Source: Bacteroidota bacterium
GTDB lineage: Bacteria; Bacteroidota; Bacteroidia; Flavobacteriales; Flavobacteriaceae
Direction: 5' to 3'
Assembly: GCA_023386255.1 (NCBI GenBank)
Contig: JAEWKB010000002.1
Coordinates: 1 to 8,182 of the forward strand
Length of the DNA stretch: 8,182 nucleotides
In this document: piece by piece, positions 1 to 5,101 of the stretch
How the letters are laid out: every line of letters starts with the position of its first letter
Position numbering within the stretch: the first letter of the stretch is position 1
The notes under the pieces: model-generated
Databases searched by the model: none
Told to the model about the DNA's origin: nothing
What the model saw: only the letters and a program-made list of their open reading frames with translations
Position numbers and translations under genes: made by a program

Positions 1-78
1 ATTGTAATGCTTGTATTGATGATAATAGGTTTTGTGGTTGGAATTATAGCCGGAGTTTCGGCAGCAGGAGCCATGTAA
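1..78 (+). CDS. C-terminal end of a membrane protein (partial)
   Basis: The open frame from base 1 encodes 25 residues and stops at TAA 76-78. The visible residues are almost all hydrophobic or small (I, V, L, M, G, A), ending in a Gly/Ala-rich stretch with terminal GAM, so this is a C-terminal transmembrane segment. A hairpin terminator begins about 20 nt after the stop, which supports a real gene end. The start and most of the protein lie outside the window, so the family cannot be named. Confidence 0.6.
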   Translation: MVMLVLMIIGFVVGIIAGVSAAGAM

Positions 79-99
79 ACCAATAAATAATAATTGTAT

Positions 100-127
100 A
101 AAATCCTCCTTAAGGGAGGATTTTTTA
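100..127 (+). terminator. Rho-independent terminator after the partial membrane gene
   Basis: Bases 100-109 pair with 115-124, giving a roughly 10-bp stem with core ATCCTCC/GGAGGAT around a short loop TTAAG, followed by a T-rich tract (121-127). It ends the transcript of the gene leaving the window at position 78 and separates it from the 61-residue gene. Confidence 0.85.
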
Positions 128-138
128 TTTAAAACAGG

Positions 139-146
139 TAATTTTG
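139..146 (+). promoter_or_regulatory. Bacteroidota -7 promoter element (TAATTTTG)
   Basis: TAATTTTG is an exact match to TAnnTTTG, the -7 element recognised by the Bacteroidota primary sigma factor. Its last base lies 5 nt before the A of the ATG at 151. No TTG is seen at the usual -33 distance, which falls in the preceding terminator stem. If used, transcription would start at or within a few bases of the start codon. Confidence 0.5.
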
Positions 147-150
147 GGAC

Positions 151-336
151 ATGAAGAAAACTATAGTAACTATACTTCTTTTCGCAGCAGCCTTCGTGGC
201 ATTATGGGAGCAGTCTAAGCCGCAGCCCAACAAGTTCCTCATGGTGGGAGCAATAGTAATTTTTATGCTGGGGCTCATGCGGCTAATGAGTAAAGTGCCC
301 AGTAAGAACAGGGATAATAAAGACGATAATGCTTAA
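151..336 (+). CDS. Small two-helix membrane protein, uncharacterised
   Basis: This 61-residue protein has two predicted membrane helices (about residues 4-19 and 29-46) joined by a short polar loop with KPQPNK, and a charged cytoplasmic tail (SKNRDNKDDNA). There is no lipobox and no recognised domain. The ATG at 151 follows a terminator and a TAnnTTTG element, so the gene probably begins a transcription unit. Its last codons overlap the start of the Smr-domain gene by 8 nt (329-336), which suggests translational coupling. I do not recognise a function. The tight coupling to an Smr gene is the main contextual clue, and the protein could be a membrane partner of it, but this is inference. Confidence 0.75.
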   Translation: MKKTIVTILLFAAAFVALWEQSKPQPNKFLMVGAIVIFMLGLMRLMSKVPSKNRDNKDDNA

Positions 337-883
337 AGTTGGTGACAGGGTTGCGGTGCTCGATGATTCTTTCAGTGGAAAGGTGCAGCGCATTAAAGGC
401 GGCAGGGTGAGCATTGAAACCCCTGAAGGTTTTGTGCTGGAATTTAATGAAAGTGAGCTTGTGGCGATTTCAGATGCTGATGAATTGAAATCTTTATTTG
501 CAGGCAGGAGTGTGGGCAGTATCTTAAAGGAAAAAGAGGAGCCTAAAAAGCGCAGTTTTGTAAAGGAAAAGAAATCCCGCAAAGATGATTTTGTGCTGGA
601 AGTAGACCTGCATATTGAAAAGCTTGTGCCCAGTAAGCGCGGAATGTCTAACTACGACATCCTGACTTTGCAGACAGAGACGGCAAAACGCCAGCTGGAA
701 TTTGCTATAAAAAACCGCATGCCAAAGGTGGTTTTTATTCACGGAGTGGGCGAAGGTGTGCTAAAGGCAGAACTTGATTTTTTGCTGGGAAGGTATGACG
801 GCATTACATTTCAGGATGCCGATTACCAAAAATACGGACTGGGCGCCACCGAAGTGTACATTAAACAAAATCCACATAGATAA
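329..883 (+). CDS. Smr-domain protein with KOW/SH3-like N-terminus
   Basis: The protein has 184 residues. Residues 4-46 (VGDRVAVLDDSFSGKVQRI and following) form a beta-rich, KOW-like segment with the G-x-V-x-x-I pattern. Residues 65-87 are a Lys/Glu-rich linker. Residues 90-180 are an Smr domain, with VDLH (92-95) matching the LDLHG motif and HGVGEGVLKAEL (138-149) matching the HGxGxGxL motif; the GATEVYI strand (172-178) closes the domain. Smr domains, known from the C-terminus of MutS2 and as stand-alone proteins, bind or nick branched DNA or cleave RNA. A stand-alone Smr protein with such an N-terminus is common in Bacteroidota. There is no MutS core and no signal peptide, so it should be cytoplasmic. 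The residue after DLH is Ile rather than the usual Gly. The start is the ATG inside the end of the upstream gene, and its substrate is unknown. Confidence 0.88.
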   Translation: MLKVGDRVAVLDDSFSGKVQRIKGGRVSIETPEGFVLEFNESELVAISDADELKSLFAGRSVGSILKEKEEPKKRSFVKEKKSRKDDFVLEVDLHIEKLVPSKRGMSNYDILTLQTETAKRQLEFAIKNRMPKVVFIHGVGEGVLKAELDFLLGRYDGITFQDADYQKYGLGATEVYIKQNPHR

Positions 884-911
884 AAAAATGCTGCCAACCG
901 GCAGCATTTTT
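884..911. terminator. Bidirectional terminator between convergent genes
   Basis: ATGCTGCC (888-895) pairs perfectly with GGCAGCAT (900-907) around the loop AACC. The stem is extended by A884-A887 against T908-T911. Poly-A on the left and poly-T on the right make it a Rho-independent terminator in both directions. It occupies the whole space between the TAA of the Smr gene (881-883) and the minus-strand stop of the lipoprotein gene (911-913). Confidence 0.92.
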
Positions 912-1861
912 TATGGTATTGTTTCATAATATCCAATTTCGTAAGGATTGGCCTCGGTGCCTATAGTAAAGTTTTCACCTATACTATTTTGAAATATTGC
1001 CCCTATTAAACTAATCCTATGGCGAAAAACGCCTCCCGATGATATGGTAGTTACTTTTAGAGCTCCTGCCAATGCCTGCCACTGAGTTTGGACAGTTGGA
1101 GTTATAGGAGGGGTGGCGCTACATAATAAAGTGGTTGAGGCACTGCCCGTATATTTGTTGAACAGGATTGATGTAATTGCCGGATTAGTAGCTATGTCAT
1201 AAGCAGGAGGATCCTGTTGTGTATTAGCAAATAAAACAGATTTATTTACATTCAGTATTAAAGCTTCACTGCCGTTAACCCTGAAAACAAGATTATTAGT
1301 AGTGCAGTCATTAAATTGTGCTGTGTCTTCTTCATCCAGAAAATCAAAGTTATAAGGCAGCGGTTCAGAGTAGGTGCCAAAAATATTATTCTCAATTATT
1401 ATGGTTTCTTCTCCTTTAGTAAAAGTAGCACTGTTAATGGTTATAGCGTGATTATATCCTACAAGTTCATCCTGGTCATTGTTTCTTGGTGTAGTTACAA
1501 TACTTATTGTACCTCCTGGAAGGGCAACCCATTCTTCTAAAACCGAGGGAGATGCAGGGGGTATGTCGCTGCACAGGCTGGCGCTGCTTACACTGCCGTT
1601 ATAATTACGGTAAATAAGTGAGTTGGATCCATTTAACGTTACTATTCTTGGAGAGCCTTCATTGGTTGGTATGTCAACAAAAGTATTAGGGTCAATGTCA
1701 AGTATTAAAACCTGTGTTCCGCTTATTTTAAACACAATTCCATTATTATTACAGCTCTGGACCGTTGCATTGCCGAAGTTAAAAGTCTGGAAGGTCATGT
1801 CTCCGTCATCGCATCCCGTCAGCAGGAGCAGTGCGGCTATAAGTCCGAAAATCTTTTTCAT
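911..1861 (-). CDS. Surface-type lipoprotein with internal duplication
   Basis: From the ATG at 1861 the protein has 316 residues. Residues 1-17 form a lipoprotein signal peptide: KK, then a hydrophobic stretch ending LLTG before Cys17. The mature start C-D-D-G-D is acidic, resembling the lipoprotein export signal that places Bacteroidota lipoproteins on the outer face of the outer membrane. The rest is beta-rich and made of two similar halves. Residues about 37-158 and 186-299 share C..N..VF...G...LIL, later Y.GS.S....LCS..PP..P.V...W.AL.G. Each half has two Cys about 60 residues apart (37/97 and 186/247), possibly disulfides. No enzymatic motif is visible. A TTG further upstream overlaps the -7 element and the in-frame ATG at 1867 gives only MC in front, so 1861 is the best start. 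It is monocistronic and closed by the bidirectional terminator. Function unknown. Confidence 0.85.
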   Translation of the reverse strand: MKKIFGLIAALLLLTGCDDGDMTFQTFNFGNATVQSCNNNGIVFKISGTQVLILDIDPNTFVDIPTNEGSPRIVTLNGSNSLIYRNYNGSVSSASLCSDIPPASPSVLEEWVALPGGTISIVTTPRNNDQDELVGYNHAITINSATFTKGEETIIIENNIFGTYSEPLPYNFDFLDEEDTAQFNDCTTNNLVFRVNGSEALILNVNKSVLFANTQQDPPAYDIATNPAITSILFNKYTGSASTTLLCSATPPITPTVQTQWQALAGALKVTTISSGGVFRHRISLIGAIFQNSIGENFTIGTEANPYEIGYYETIP

Positions 1862-1876
1862 ACACATAATTTTCAA

Positions 1877-1884
1877 CAAAAATA
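1877..1884 (-). promoter_or_regulatory. -7 promoter element of the lipoprotein gene (TATTTTTG)
   Basis: On the minus strand this reads TATTTTTG, an exact TAnnTTTG match, ending 16 nt before the ATG at 1861. The -33 position, 19 nt further upstream, reads TTT instead of TTG. The element overlaps a possible TTG start, which argues against the longer reading of the lipoprotein and for a start at 1861 (or 1867). Confidence 0.5.
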
Positions 1885-1954
1885 CTCTTTTTAATCAGTT
1901 GGTAAAACGTTTTGTGGCAACATAACTTTAAAACGGCAGTATGTACTTTTTATT

Positions 1955-1962
1955 TAATTTTG
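1955..1962 (+). promoter_or_regulatory. -7 promoter element of the cysteine desulfurase gene (TAATTTTG)
   Basis: TAATTTTG matches TAnnTTTG exactly and ends 6 nt before the ATG at 1968. No TTG is visible at the -33 distance. This places the likely transcription start at or next to the ATG, implying a leaderless or nearly leaderless mRNA, and it excludes the in-frame ATG at 1941 as the translation start. Confidence 0.5.
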
Positions 1963-1967
1963 CACAG

Positions 1968-3095
1968 ATGAAAAAAGTATATCTTGATAATGCCTCTACC
2001 ACGGCCATGCGGCCTGAAGTTATTACCGAAATGGCTACAGTAATGGGCGAAACCTTTGGCAATCCGTCATCAACGCATAGCTTTGGCAGGAGTGCAAAAG
2101 TGGCTCTTGAAACCGCACGCAAAACTATTGCCGCATTAACAGGCGCCGAAGCACGCGAAATTATTTTTACATCGGGTGGTACCGAGGCTGATAACTGGAT
2201 CATCAGGAATGCGGTGCGCGACCTGAAGGTGAAGCGTATCATAACATCAAAAATTGAGCACCATGCCGTGCTAAACACTGTTGAAGCTGTAGCCGCAGAA
2301 TATAATATAAAAGTTGATTATGTAAAGCTTACTGCATCAGGAGCTATAGATATGCTAAACCTTGAGGAGATGCTACAGCAGGATATACCTACGCTGGTAG
2401 CCCTTATGCATGTAAACAATGAAACAGGTACTGTACTGAACCTAAAGCAGACGGGCGAATTGTGCAGGCAATATAACGCTTTGTTCTTTTCAGACACTAT
2501 ACAATCAGTAGGAAAGGAAATTTTTAACCTGCAGGAACTTCCGGTAGATTTTATAACAGCAAGCGCACATAAATTCCACGGGCCTAAAGGTGTTGGTTTT
2601 GTATTCGTTCGAAAAAATACTGCTTTGAGGCAGATGTTGCACGGCGGTGAGCAGGAAAAAGGGATGCGTGCCGGTACCGAAGCTGTACATCAGGTTGCGG
2701 GGATGGCAAAAGCACTGGAAATAGGCTATAAAAACCTGGAGGAAGAGAAGGCTTATGTGTCCGGATTAAAAAATTACCTTATTGAGCAGCTTGATGTGCA
2801 TTTTCCCGGATATAAGATAAATGGGGGAGTGGCAGTACAATTCTACAACATTATAAATGTATTATTACCCCTTACTAAAGAAAAAACTGCAATGATACTT
2901 TTCAGCCTGGATATGAAAGGGATAGCAGTATCAAGGGGTAGTGCATGCCAGTCAGGTAGTATAAAGCCATCGCATGTGTTAAGCGAAATACTTCCTGCGG
3001 AAGATGTTCTGAGGCCATCGCTGCGAATTTCTTTCAGCCATTACAACACAAAAGAAGATATTGACCTTCTCATTGAAGCATTAAAAACTGTTTAG
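1968..3095 (+). CDS. Cysteine desulfurase, NifS/IscS type (PLP-dependent)
   Basis: This 375-residue class V aminotransferase fold enzyme converts L-cysteine to alanine and passes sulfur, as a persulfide, to Fe-S cluster or thio-cofactor/tRNA synthesis. The N-terminal YLDNASTT (5-12) and GNPSSTHSFGR (31-41) are family hallmarks. TSGGTEADN (68-76) binds the PLP phosphate, EHHA (97-100) carries the His that stacks on PLP, and SAHKFHGPKG (199-208) contains the Schiff-base Lys202. RAGTE (234-238) and SRGSACQSG (322-330) follow, the latter with catalytic Cys327 on the mobile loop. The G-S-A-C loop and the overall order fit group I (IscS/NifS) rather than SufS. At 375 residues it is slightly shorter than IscS (about 400), with no C-terminal IscU-docking tail evident. 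No isc or suf partners lie nearby, so the acceptor cannot be inferred. The start is the ATG at 1968, because the upstream ATG lies before the -7 element and adds residues not expected for the family. Confidence 0.93.
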   Translation: MKKVYLDNASTTAMRPEVITEMATVMGETFGNPSSTHSFGRSAKVALETARKTIAALTGAEAREIIFTSGGTEADNWIIRNAVRDLKVKRIITSKIEHHAVLNTVEAVAAEYNIKVDYVKLTASGAIDMLNLEEMLQQDIPTLVALMHVNNETGTVLNLKQTGELCRQYNALFFSDTIQSVGKEIFNLQELPVDFITASAHKFHGPKGVGFVFVRKNTALRQMLHGGEQEKGMRAGTEAVHQVAGMAKALEIGYKNLEEEKAYVSGLKNYLIEQLDVHFPGYKINGGVAVQFYNIINVLLPLTKEKTAMILFSLDMKGIAVSRGSACQSGSIKPSHVLSEILPAEDVLRPSLRISFSHYNTKEDIDLLIEALKTV

Positions 3096-3322
3096 CGTTT
3101 ATTCTTCTTCTTATCGTTACGATACATTGTATAGCTTAGAAAAAGTATTAGTAAACCCATAGCTATTGATGTGCCGCCGTAACTTACGCCAACACCACCT
3201 CTTGAGTTAATGCCTGCTCCTGTAATGCCGTACATAAACTGATAGGTTCCCCAGCCAAACAAGACTAAAGCTATGATTAGCATCATAATAAAACTTACAA
3301 TATTTCCTTTGTCTGATTTCAT
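3092..3322 (-). CDS. Small two-helix membrane protein with Gly-rich loop, uncharacterised
   Basis: The 76-residue protein has hydrophobic helices at about residues 8-30 and 52-66, separated by a glycine-rich loop (GITGAGINSRGGVGVSYGG, 32-50), and ends in a basic tail (RNDKKKNKR). Both ends are charged and probably cytoplasmic. There is no lipobox and no recognised domain. Its ATG overlaps the stop of the upstream basic-protein gene by one base (TAATG at 3320-3324 on the minus strand), a classic coupled arrangement. At the 3' end its stop overlaps the cysteine desulfurase stop on the opposite strand (3092-3095). The coupling and membrane topology make it a convincing gene, but its role is unknown. 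Confidence 0.75.
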   Translation of the reverse strand: MKSDKGNIVSFIMMLIIALVLFGWGTYQFMYGITGAGINSRGGVGVSYGGTSIAMGLLILFLSYTMYRNDKKKNKR

Positions 3323-3516
3323 TATTTCTTTTTCTTGCGGCCCCAGTTGTTCTTCATTTTTTTATATGATTTTTTAGCGACCGTCTTCTTTTTCTTTGAA
3401 CGTGATATTCCCTTTTTTCTGCGGGCATTAATGTTGTTAACCAATGAGTTCTTTACACCCAGCTTGTTTTTCTTAGCGCTGCTTTTCCTTGCTTTTTTCT
3501 TTACCTTCTTGCTCAT
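3322..3516 (-). CDS. Very basic 64-residue protein, possible nucleic-acid binder
   Basis: By my count the protein contains about 25 Lys and 5 Arg in 64 residues and no Asp or Glu at all, so its charge is extremely positive. Lys-rich ends flank a less basic centre (NKLGVKNSLVNNINARRKKG, 17-36), and a single Trp lies near the end (NNWGR, 56-60). This composition resembles small ribosome-associated or histone-like proteins, suggesting RNA or DNA binding, but no named domain is recognised. A promoter-like element lies 16 nt upstream and the stop overlaps the next gene's ATG, which supports translation. The AAR-rich minus-strand sequence could in principle be a composition artefact; the coupling and the non-Lys core argue against that. 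Function unknown. Confidence 0.72.
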   Translation of the reverse strand: MSKKVKKKARKSSAKKNKLGVKNSLVNNINARRKKGISRSKKKKTVAKKSYKKMKNNWGRKKKK

Positions 3517-3531
3517 AATTAATCATTTACA

Positions 3532-3557
3532 TAAAGGTAACTCATCAGGGTATGCAA
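3532..3557 (-). promoter_or_regulatory. Possible promoter of the basic-protein/membrane-protein pair
   Basis: On the minus strand TACCTTTA (3532-3539) is a 7-of-8 match to TAnnTTTG and ends 16 nt before the ATG at 3516. TTG (3555-3557) lies 15 nt upstream of it, shorter than the usual spacer of about 19. No terminator is visible between the methyltransferase stop (3598) and this point, so read-through from the upstream gene is also possible. Confidence 0.35.
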
Positions 3558-3597
3558 TACGCGTAAAATAACATTTTGCTACAAATTGTTTAGGCGG

Positions 3598-4260
3598 TTA
3601 CTTCAGCTTTTTTATTGTAAACAGTTCGTTATGGTCCTCTACCTTAGGGTACATACGCACTGAGTAATCAGTAGTAAAACGGGAACGATAACTCAAATTA
3701 CGTTCTTTATCTTTTTGTGTTAATGTCATGGTATTAAATAATATAAATCCGTTTACATTAAGTAAAAAATTAACTCGATTGATGAAGAAGTCTTCGAACA
3801 AAAAGTTGGGCATTTTTATATCCTGAAAAATGTCAATGATGATAAGGTCGTACTTTTCTCGTGTTTTCAACACAAACTCAAAAGCATCATCAATAACTAT
3901 AGTAAGGTTGGGAACATCCTGAAGGCCGAAGTATTTATTAGCTATTTCTATGGCTTCAGGGTCAATTTCAACCCCCGTTATGTTGCCTTTGAACTTTATT
4001 TCCTCAACAAGTGTTTTTATAACGCTGCCGCCTGCTACGCCAAGTACGAGAACACTATTAAAATTCTTGATGCGCTCAAAGCCTATGTAGCTAAGCCCTT
4101 TTCGTAAAATGCGCTGAAGGCTTCCGTAAGAGTAGTTGGTGTTCTTACTGTCCAACACCAGTTGGCCGTTGTTCCAGGTTACTTCAAGCTTATTACTTAC
4201 GGGAGAGTTCTTTTTATAAATATTGACAGGTATGAAGAAGCTGAGTATCCGTCTGAACAT
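3598..4260 (-). CDS. SpeE-like SAM-dependent methyltransferase-fold protein
   Basis: The 220-residue protein has a Rossmann methyltransferase core of the spermidine synthase superfamily. VLVLGVAGGSV (70-80) is the glycine-rich SAM motif I, GVEIDPEA (96-103) has the acidic residue that binds the ribose hydroxyls, IDDAFEFV (123-130) is the adenine-binding motif II, and YDLIIIDIF (137-145) is the motif III strand. The N-terminal 45 residues hold a short beta region (LEVTWNNGQLVLDS) ending in NYSYGSLQ, as in the SpeE N-terminal hairpin. Genuine aminopropyltransferases carry a D-(S/T)-(S/T)-D-P motif after strand 4; here the equivalent is IIDIFQD. Polyamine synthesis is therefore doubtful and a methyltransferase is equally possible. 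It is shorter than SpeE (about 280). There is no signal peptide, so it is cytoplasmic. It is divergent from the acyltransferase with only 43 nt between the two starts, so the promoters must overlap. Confidence 0.8.
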   Translation of the reverse strand: MFRRILSFFIPVNIYKKNSPVSNKLEVTWNNGQLVLDSKNTNYSYGSLQRILRKGLSYIGFERIKNFNSVLVLGVAGGSVIKTLVEEIKFKGNITGVEIDPEAIEIANKYFGLQDVPNLTIVIDDAFEFVLKTREKYDLIIIDIFQDIKMPNFLFEDFFINRVNFLLNVNGFILFNTMTLTQKDKERNLSYRSRFTTDYSVRMYPKVEDHNELFTIKKLK

Positions 4261-4267
4261 TGCATGT

Positions 4268-4298
4268 TTGTTAATGTGGGTAAATATATATTATTTTG
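4268..4298 (+). promoter_or_regulatory. Promoter of the acyltransferase gene
   Basis: TTG (4268-4270) is followed after 20 nt by TTATTTTG (4291-4298), a 7-of-8 match to TAnnTTTG with near-ideal -33/-7 spacing. The element ends 6 nt before the ATG at 4304, the same offset as at the cysteine desulfurase, so the mRNA may be leaderless. It lies within the 43-nt divergent region shared with the methyltransferase gene. Confidence 0.5.
4281..4288 (-). promoter_or_regulatory. Possible -7 element of the SpeE-like gene (TATATTTA)
   Basis: On the minus strand this reads TATATTTA, one mismatch from TAnnTTTG, ending 21 nt before the ATG at 4260. No convincing TTG is seen upstream. It sits between the two boxes of the opposing acyltransferase promoter, so the two polymerases would compete if both elements are used. 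Confidence 0.25.
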
Positions 4299-4303
4299 CT
4301 TTC

Positions 4304-4855
4304 ATGAAAAAAATTTACCGCTTTATCTTTTTCAGGATAATGGGGTGGAGGCTAAACGGCACCATAAGCCCCAACCTTAAAAAATGTGTAATGATAGTGG
4401 TGCCACATACCAGTTGGGTCGATTTTTTTATAGGTGTAATGGCTCGGGGCTCTATCGGGCTGGAGATGCATTATGTTGCTAAAAAAGAACTATTTATTTT
4501 TCCGTTTGGTGCCTGGTTCCGCTGGATGGGCGGTGCCCCGCTTGACAGGAGCAGGAACGAAAACAAGGTTGATGCCATAGCAAACATGTTTAAAGCCCGC
4601 AATGTTTTCAGGCTGGCTATAGCCCCTGAAGGTACACGCAGGAAAGTTGACAGCTGGAAAACCGGTTTTTATTATATAGCTCTTAAAGCCGGGGTGCCGG
4701 TTGTGGCCGTGGCCTTTGATTATGGCAGGAAAGAAATTAAAATTGCTGAGCCGTTTTATCTTACCGGAAATAAGGAAGCCGACTTTGCCATACTGGAACA
4801 CAATTACAAGGGGGTTACGGGGTACATAGCCGAAAACAGTTATAAGAATGATTAA
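4304..4855 (+). CDS. PlsC-like (lyso)phospholipid acyltransferase, short form
   Basis: The 183-residue protein belongs to the LPLAT/PlsC superfamily, which moves an acyl chain onto a glycerolipid or related hydroxyl at the inner membrane face. PHTSWVDF (34-41) holds the catalytic H-x4-D motif (His35, Asp40). WMGGAPLDRS (74-83) is motif II, with the substrate-binding Arg. APEGTRR (107-113) is motif III (EGTR), and AGVPVVAVAFDYG (129-141) corresponds to motif IV (VPVVPV-like). The N-terminus (KKIYRFIFFRIMGW) is amphipathic and probably membrane-associating. It is shorter than E. coli PlsC (245), as is usual for this Bacteroidota subfamily; the acyl acceptor is not evident. The ATG at 4304 is chosen over the in-frame ATG at 4223, since the longer form would overlap the divergent gene and cover the promoter. 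The next terminator is about 160 nt downstream. Confidence 0.88.
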   Translation: MKKIYRFIFFRIMGWRLNGTISPNLKKCVMIVVPHTSWVDFFIGVMARGSIGLEMHYVAKKELFIFPFGAWFRWMGGAPLDRSRNENKVDAIANMFKARNVFRLAIAPEGTRRKVDSWKTGFYYIALKAGVPVVAVAFDYGRKEIKIAEPFYLTGNKEADFAILEHNYKGVTGYIAENSYKND

Positions 4856-4879
4856 GAAGAGTTTAACTGTTTGTTGGCA

Positions 4880-4908
4880 TTGATTAACATTTAATAGATG
4901 TAATTTTA
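4880..4908 (+). promoter_or_regulatory. Promoter-like element in the 4856-5101 gap
   Basis: TTG (4880-4882) is followed after 18 nt by TAATTTTA (4901-4908), which matches TAnnTTTG at all but the last position and has good -33/-7 spacing. No open reading frame follows before the terminator at 5018-5058, so if active it would drive a short non-coding transcript. AT-rich DNA produces such matches by chance, so confidence is low. Confidence 0.3.
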
Positions 4909-4911
4909 CAA

Positions 4912-5058
4912 TAAGAAAAGAAGTTAGAATATAAGCCAATAAAATCTATATTATTTAAAACTTTACTGCAGCAACTGCAGCTATTTGAAAAATTTGTGTT
5001 TGTTTTATTGGTTAATGAGCCCCGGGAAGTATTTTATAATACGTCACGGGGTTTTTTT
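4912..5058 (+). ncRNA. Candidate small RNA between acyltransferase and peptidase genes
   Basis: The 246-nt gap 4856-5101 has no credible gene. Within it, a promoter-like element (4880-4908) and an intrinsic terminator (5018-5058) would bound an RNA of about 145 nt. It contains a small hairpin from two CTGCAG copies (4966-4971 and 4975-4980, loop CAA). I cannot match it to a known RNA family. The alternative is that this is simply the acyltransferase 3' untranslated region. The 5' boundary is inferred from the promoter position only. Confidence 0.2.
5018..5058 (+). terminator. Rho-independent terminator in the 4856-5101 gap
   Basis: CCCCG (5020-5024) pairs with CGGGG (5047-5051). The stem continues, with two mismatches, through GTATT (5029-5033) pairing with AATAC (5038-5042) around the loop TTAT. 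A run of seven T (5052-5058) follows. It ends the acyltransferase transcript or a separate small RNA and insulates the peptidase gene. Confidence 0.85.
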
Positions 5059-5078
5059 ATGGCTATTGCTTAAATAGA

Positions 5079-5086
5079 TACCTTTG
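5079..5086 (+). promoter_or_regulatory. -7 promoter element of the peptidase gene (TACCTTTG)
   Basis: TACCTTTG is an exact TAnnTTTG match ending 16 nt before the ATG at 5102. TTA (5057-5059) lies 19 nt upstream, a 2-of-3 match to the -33 TTG. The element covers a possible TTG start at 5084, so translation must begin at 5102. Confidence 0.55.
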
Positions 5087-5101
5087 CGTAAAGTTATATT
5101 T

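Noticed and set aside
1928..2278. 116-residue minus-strand ORF opposite the cysteine desulfurase start
   Set aside because: It is a shadow of a strongly supported gene, with no motifs.
3335..3571. Phe/Leu-rich plus-strand ORF opposite the basic-protein gene
   Set aside because: The hydrophobic composition is simply the complement of the Lys-rich minus-strand gene; there is no independent start signal.
4223..4303. Longer N-terminus for the acyltransferase starting at ATG 4223
   Set aside because: It would overlap the divergent methyltransferase gene by 38 nt and extend over the -33/-7 promoter; the catalytic domain fits a start at 4304.
4162..4380. 72-residue plus-strand ORF
   Set aside because: It lies across the divergent gene starts in another frame and shows no domain or start signal; it is a shadow.
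4490..4939. 149-residue minus-strand ORF opposite the acyltransferase
   Set aside because: It is antisense to a gene with intact catalytic motifs and has no recognisable protein features.
4966..4980. Two CTGCAG copies separated by CAA
   Set aside because: This is a 6-bp palindrome repeated once; it is too short to call as a recombination or binding site and is noted only as a possible hairpin in the candidate RNA.
5016..5078. 20-residue ORF starting at ATG 5016 in the gap before the peptidase
   Set aside because: It is encoded almost entirely by the terminator hairpin and its T-tract, so it is not a believable gene.
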